The notes under the pieces were generated by a model that saw only the letters and a list, made by a program, of their open reading frames with translations, was not told where the DNA came from and did not search any database. A program made the position numbers and the translations under genes. Below, piece after piece: positions 11,280 to 13,949 of a DNA stretch of 13,949 nucleotides. Position 1 is the stretch's first letter; every line of letters starts with the position of its first letter. Source of the DNA: Cytophagia bacterium (GTDB taxonomy: Bacteria > Bacteroidota > Bacteroidia > UBA7662). The stretch is taken from positions 1-13,949 of the forward strand of contig RFOZ01000038.1 in the NCBI GenBank assembly GCA_009926405.1, written 5' to 3'.

Positions 11280-13949
11280 ATTACCCTTGAAATTGTAGGT
11301 TTTTCCATCGGCACCGGTGAATCGCAGTTCATAGATGTAGGTGTCCTGCATGGCCTTTTCGGCCGATTCGTCCTGAATTTCACCAACATAGCCCTTCCAG
11401 CCCAAATCCACATTTCGGGTTTCCAAAATCACTTTGCCCCAGCGGCTCATGATTTTGAAATAGTACAAACTATCGCCGGCAATCCGGTAATTGAAGGACG
11501 GCTTGAATTCACCGTTGCCACCGGTTGAACCACCCAAAACGGCCGTTGGGAAAAAAGCGCGGGGTTCTTGACGGATGGTGATTTTATTCGAGATCGCACG
11601 TCCTTTGAACTCCCACTGGTTGTCTTTTTCGACCGCCACAATGAAATAGTCAAACAAACCATCCGAGCTAGGAATATTATCGACTGCATCTCCATATTCA
11701 TGGAACGGCTTCCAAGGAGGGAGAGCCCCAGGCTCCTTACGGGGTAAGCCAAAAAATGGTGTTGTACTGCCGCTGGCATTGCGGTACACGATAAAACTGT
11801 CGACTTTGCCGTTGAACGATAACAACGAATCAAAGGAATTCCATTTCAATAGATTTAGGTAGTTGGCTCGGTCTCCGGGAACCAAAAACAGACAGGTGAA
11901 GTCTTGGGATGTATCCGATAACAAATAACAAGCATCGTAAACAATCACACGGTAGGTGTATTGGACCTTATCAGGGTTTCGAGCGGATGTATCGTTGTAG
12001 TAATAGGAGCGGTAAGTACCCACAGATCCAGTCAAAAAGCTAGGATTACCCAAGGTATCAATTAAACGGAAGGAAGCGTTCGGGCCATCCCTGCGCAGAA
12101 GTTCCAATTTACCAACAGAGGCATTCTCGGGAATATTAAAACGAACCCACACCGAATTAAACGAGATGGAATCCACCGAGGCCGATTCTATATAAGAGAA
12201 AACGGGCTCAGGAATATCGTACAAGGCGGTATCGAGGTTGGAGTGGGATCGGAAACCTCGAGCATTGCAGGCCACCACCAAGTAGCGATACGTGTTGCCC
12301 AAAGACAAAGTTGGGTCGATATCCGAATACGATGATCCCAAAACTGTATCCCTCAAAACATAACCTTGACCAGGATCCTGTCGGTAAACCAAGTAATACA
12401 GCAGATCATCCCAACCCTCGTACTCTCGCCAACCCAAGAGGATGCGGTTAAGGCAGGGCTCGGCAACGGCCTCCACATTCACAACCCGGTGGGGCAACGA
12501 TCCACCGCCTATATTAAGGCAGGTATCCACGGAGCTCAAAAGAATTGCTTGAAAATTAGGGTCCGAAGCACTAAGACCCACATTGCCTTGGTAAAAAGAA
12601 TCCAATTCCAGCGTGACAGGATCGCGGTTGGGAACCGTTAACAAAGGCGGTTGACCGGGCGCAATCGGCGAAAAGCGGAACTCCACAAAATCCCTTAAGG
12701 TATCCACCTCGGGATACCATGCTATTTGAACTTGATCACCAATACCTGTGGTATCAACCGAAACATACTTTAAACGCATCGAGTCCGGTAGAATGTATTT
12801 GGCCAGAATCCAACGACTCCAATAAATCATTCCAGGAATTCCTGTTCCGTTGTCATAAACCCCCAAACGATAATGAAGGCTGTCGTTGCAAAACAGAAAC
12901 GGCAAGGTGCTATCGATGCGCGGGCCCTCTACTATTTTGAGAGAATCCCAAGTGGCCAAGGCCGGGTAACGCCGTTGCATGTACGATGAATCGGTGAGAA
13001 ACTGCGTGTTGGCTATCCCCATGGTATCCCAAACAAGGATACCGCGCAGATTGGCCTTATCGTTGGTGTGATTACCCCCAAAGGTTTTGATAACAACACT
13101 TTCGTCGTAACGTAGGTTGATATCGCAACCGCTAAGGGTCCAGATTTTATAGTAGTAATCCTGGGCATCCAAGCGCAAGTTGGGGTCGTTGTCTTCAAAA
13201 TAATCAGCAAAGGGATCGGTAACACTACCCACCATGACCCAAGGGCCGGTTGGCAAAATGCTTCGATAGATTTGATAACTGTTAAAAGAACTCAGGCGAC
13301 GATTGACAGACTTTGCCTTGAGTTGGGCGGGCGTTAAACCTCGGGTATCCAAGGCGTTGTTAAGACTGTCCAAAGGATCAATGGTGCTGGTGTCAATCCG
13401 ATTACGGAAATACAAGCGAACACGGTCGTTTTGGTCACCGACCGATACTCCGTAAAAAGTGGGAGCCGGAAGGGCTGGAAGATTACGCAATCGAACGCTA
13501 AAAATTCTGGACTGCTTGCCCAACAAGGGAGGGGTAAAGTCCCCGGCCGTTACCAGGAAAGGAAAAATACGCGAATGATTGTAGCATTGGTTGACAAAAA
13601 CCGAATCGCATCGCGAAATCCATCCAAATCGAAGGAGGGTTGAATTGATTTGGGCATACCCGTACCCCGTAAACAAATTGTTAGACAAAATCTGAGGTGT
13701 TGGCACATCGGTCCGACCTGCCAAAAAGGGCAGAGCTGAAGCCGTGGAGCAAACACCTGGACGAGGTGTTCCGCTACCTGATGCAGCAGCCGCATTCAGG
13801 TAAGGACTATGAATCCCGATGCTCAAATAATTATCCGTACCCGGTGGTAAGCCGAAAGGAACATCATCCCCCGCCAAAAACGACTGCGACAACGTGTCCT
13901 CCACATAGAATTCTCGGAAGAATCGAGAATTCGACGAAAAATAGGGGGG
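11256..13949 (-). CDS. large secreted FN3-like protein with T9SS type B C-terminal domain (N-terminus cut)
   Basis: The frame is open from 13949 to the stop at 11256, so 897 residues are visible and the N-terminus lies beyond the right edge; a GTG at 13904 is not a credible start. The body is a chain of beta-sandwich units of fibronectin type III or similar kind. Recognisable ones are near 13460-13100 (SFNSYQIYRSILPTGPW), 12490-12215 (LYYLVYRQDPGQGYVL...SLGNTYRYLVVAC), 12190-11900 and 11880-11580. Paired cysteines occur in several. The last roughly 100 residues form the gliding-motility-associated (type B) sorting domain: FFPTAVLGG, YYFKIMSRWGKVILETRN, LGWKG, DTYIYELRFTGADGKTYNFKG and LTLLW. 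Such proteins are exported by T9SS and act as surface adhesins or matrix proteins, but no specific ligand can be assigned. The tail overlaps the convergent DUF3109 gene by 24 bp. Confidence 0.88.
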   Translation of the reverse strand, partial: PPYFSSNSRFFREFYVEDTLSQSFLAGDDVPFGLPPGTDNYLSIGIHSPYLNAAAASGSGTPRPGVCSTASALPFLAGRTDVPTPQILSNNLFTGYGYAQINSTLLRFGWISRCDSVFVNQCYNHSRIFPFLVTAGDFTPPLLGKQSRIFSVRLRNLPALPAPTFYGVSVGDQNDRVRLYFRNRIDTSTIDPLDSLNNALDTRGLTPAQLKAKSVNRRLSSFNSYQIYRSILPTGPWVMVGSVTDPFADYFEDNDPNLRLDAQDYYYKIWTLSGCDINLRYDESVVIKTFGGNHTNDKANLRGILVWDTMGIANTQFLTDSSYMQRRYPALATWDSLKIVEGPRIDSTLPFLFCNDSLHYRLGVYDNGTGIPGMIYWSRWILAKYILPDSMRLKYVSVDTTGIGDQVQIAWYPEVDTLRDFVEFRFSPIAPGQPPLLTVPNRDPVTLELDSFYQGNVGLSASDPNFQAILLSSVDTCLNIGGGSLPHRVVNVEAVAEPCLNRILLGWREYEGWDDLLYYLVYRQDPGQGYVLRDTVLGSSYSDIDPTLSLGNTYRYLVVACNARGFRSHSNLDTALYDIPEPVFSYIESASVDSISFNSVWVRFNIPENASVGKLELLRRDGPNASFRLIDTLGNPSFLTGSVGTYRSYYYNDTSARNPDKVQYTYRVIVYDACYLLSDTSQDFTCLFLVPGDRANYLNLLKWNSFDSLLSFNGKVDSFIVYRNASGSTTPFFGLPRKEPGALPPWKPFHEYGDAVDNIPSSDGLFDYFIVAVEKDNQWEFKGRAISNKITIRQEPRAFFPTAVLGGSTGGNGEFKPSFNYRIAGDSLYYFKIMSRWGKVILETRNVDLGWKGYVGEIQDESAEKAMQDTYIYELRFTGADGKTYNFKGNLTLLWKD

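Noticed and set aside
13902..13904. GTG at 13904 as the start of the large sorting-tail protein
   Set aside because: The frame stays open to the window edge without a stop and no signal peptide follows the GTG, so the gene is treated as truncated by the window.
1..13949. CRISPR arrays, tRNA/rRNA genes, transposons, prophage or a defence island
   Set aside because: No spaced repeats, no cloverleaf or rRNA stretches, no transposase or integrase motifs and no terminal inverted repeats were seen; nearly all sequence is covered by ordinary chromosomal genes.

Overview
This window looks like chromosomal DNA of a gliding or T9SS-bearing member of the Bacteroidota, with roughly half G+C by eye. The evidence is a gldH gene, one protein with a type A-like T9SS sorting tail, one large protein with a type B (gliding-motility-associated) tail, Bacteroidota-type DUF4920 and DUF3109 proteins, and -7 elements of the TAnnTTTG class in front of several genes. 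Shine-Dalgarno sequences are not obvious. Coding density is very high. No gap exceeds about 80 bp, and I saw no tRNA, rRNA, CRISPR array, insertion sequence or prophage. Most of the window is housekeeping or envelope biology rather than an accessory island.

Layout. (a) 1-1550, minus strand: an operon-like run cvpA-like gene > PabA/TrpG glutamine amidotransferase > NAD kinase (cut by the left edge). (b) 1607-1966, plus: a small RlpA-like barrel protein, divergent from cvpA, with a Gln where the family has a catalytic Glu. (c) 1989-2987, minus: a secreted zinc-dependent phospholipase C/S1-P1-nuclease-fold enzyme with a 15-bp tandem repeat in its acidic tail. (d) 3069-4030, minus: a two-gene lipoprotein operon, DUF4920 protein then a one-heme cytochrome resembling class II (c'/c556), closed by a terminator that overlaps the stop codon. 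(e) 4108-5165, plus: rpsT with a textbook terminator, then radC starting 7 bp after the terminator's T run. (f) 5200-5925, plus: a secreted protein with a T9SS-like C-terminal domain, tail-overlapping gldH.

(g) 5915-8816, minus: a tightly packed operon holB (DNA polymerase III delta') > PSP1-domain RicT/YaaT-like protein > gldH. As sequenced, both holB and the PSP1 gene are broken into two overlapping frames, each consistent with loss of one base. The holB halves meet at a TAATG stop/start overlap, the same junction that joins the PSP1 gene to gldH. (h) 8858-11279, plus: SixA-like phosphohistidine phosphatase > POTRA-less Omp85/BamA-type outer-membrane barrel (ATGA overlap) > DUF3109 cysteine-cluster protein. 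(i) 11256-13949, minus: a large multi-domain (FN3-like) secreted protein with a type B T9SS tail, open at the right edge.

I did not find a wholly new defence or mobile system. The points most worth checking are the two split genes in the holB-PSP1-gldH operon, the catalytic-position substitution in the RlpA-like protein, the DUF4920/cytochrome lipoprotein pair, and radC placed directly behind a strong terminator.
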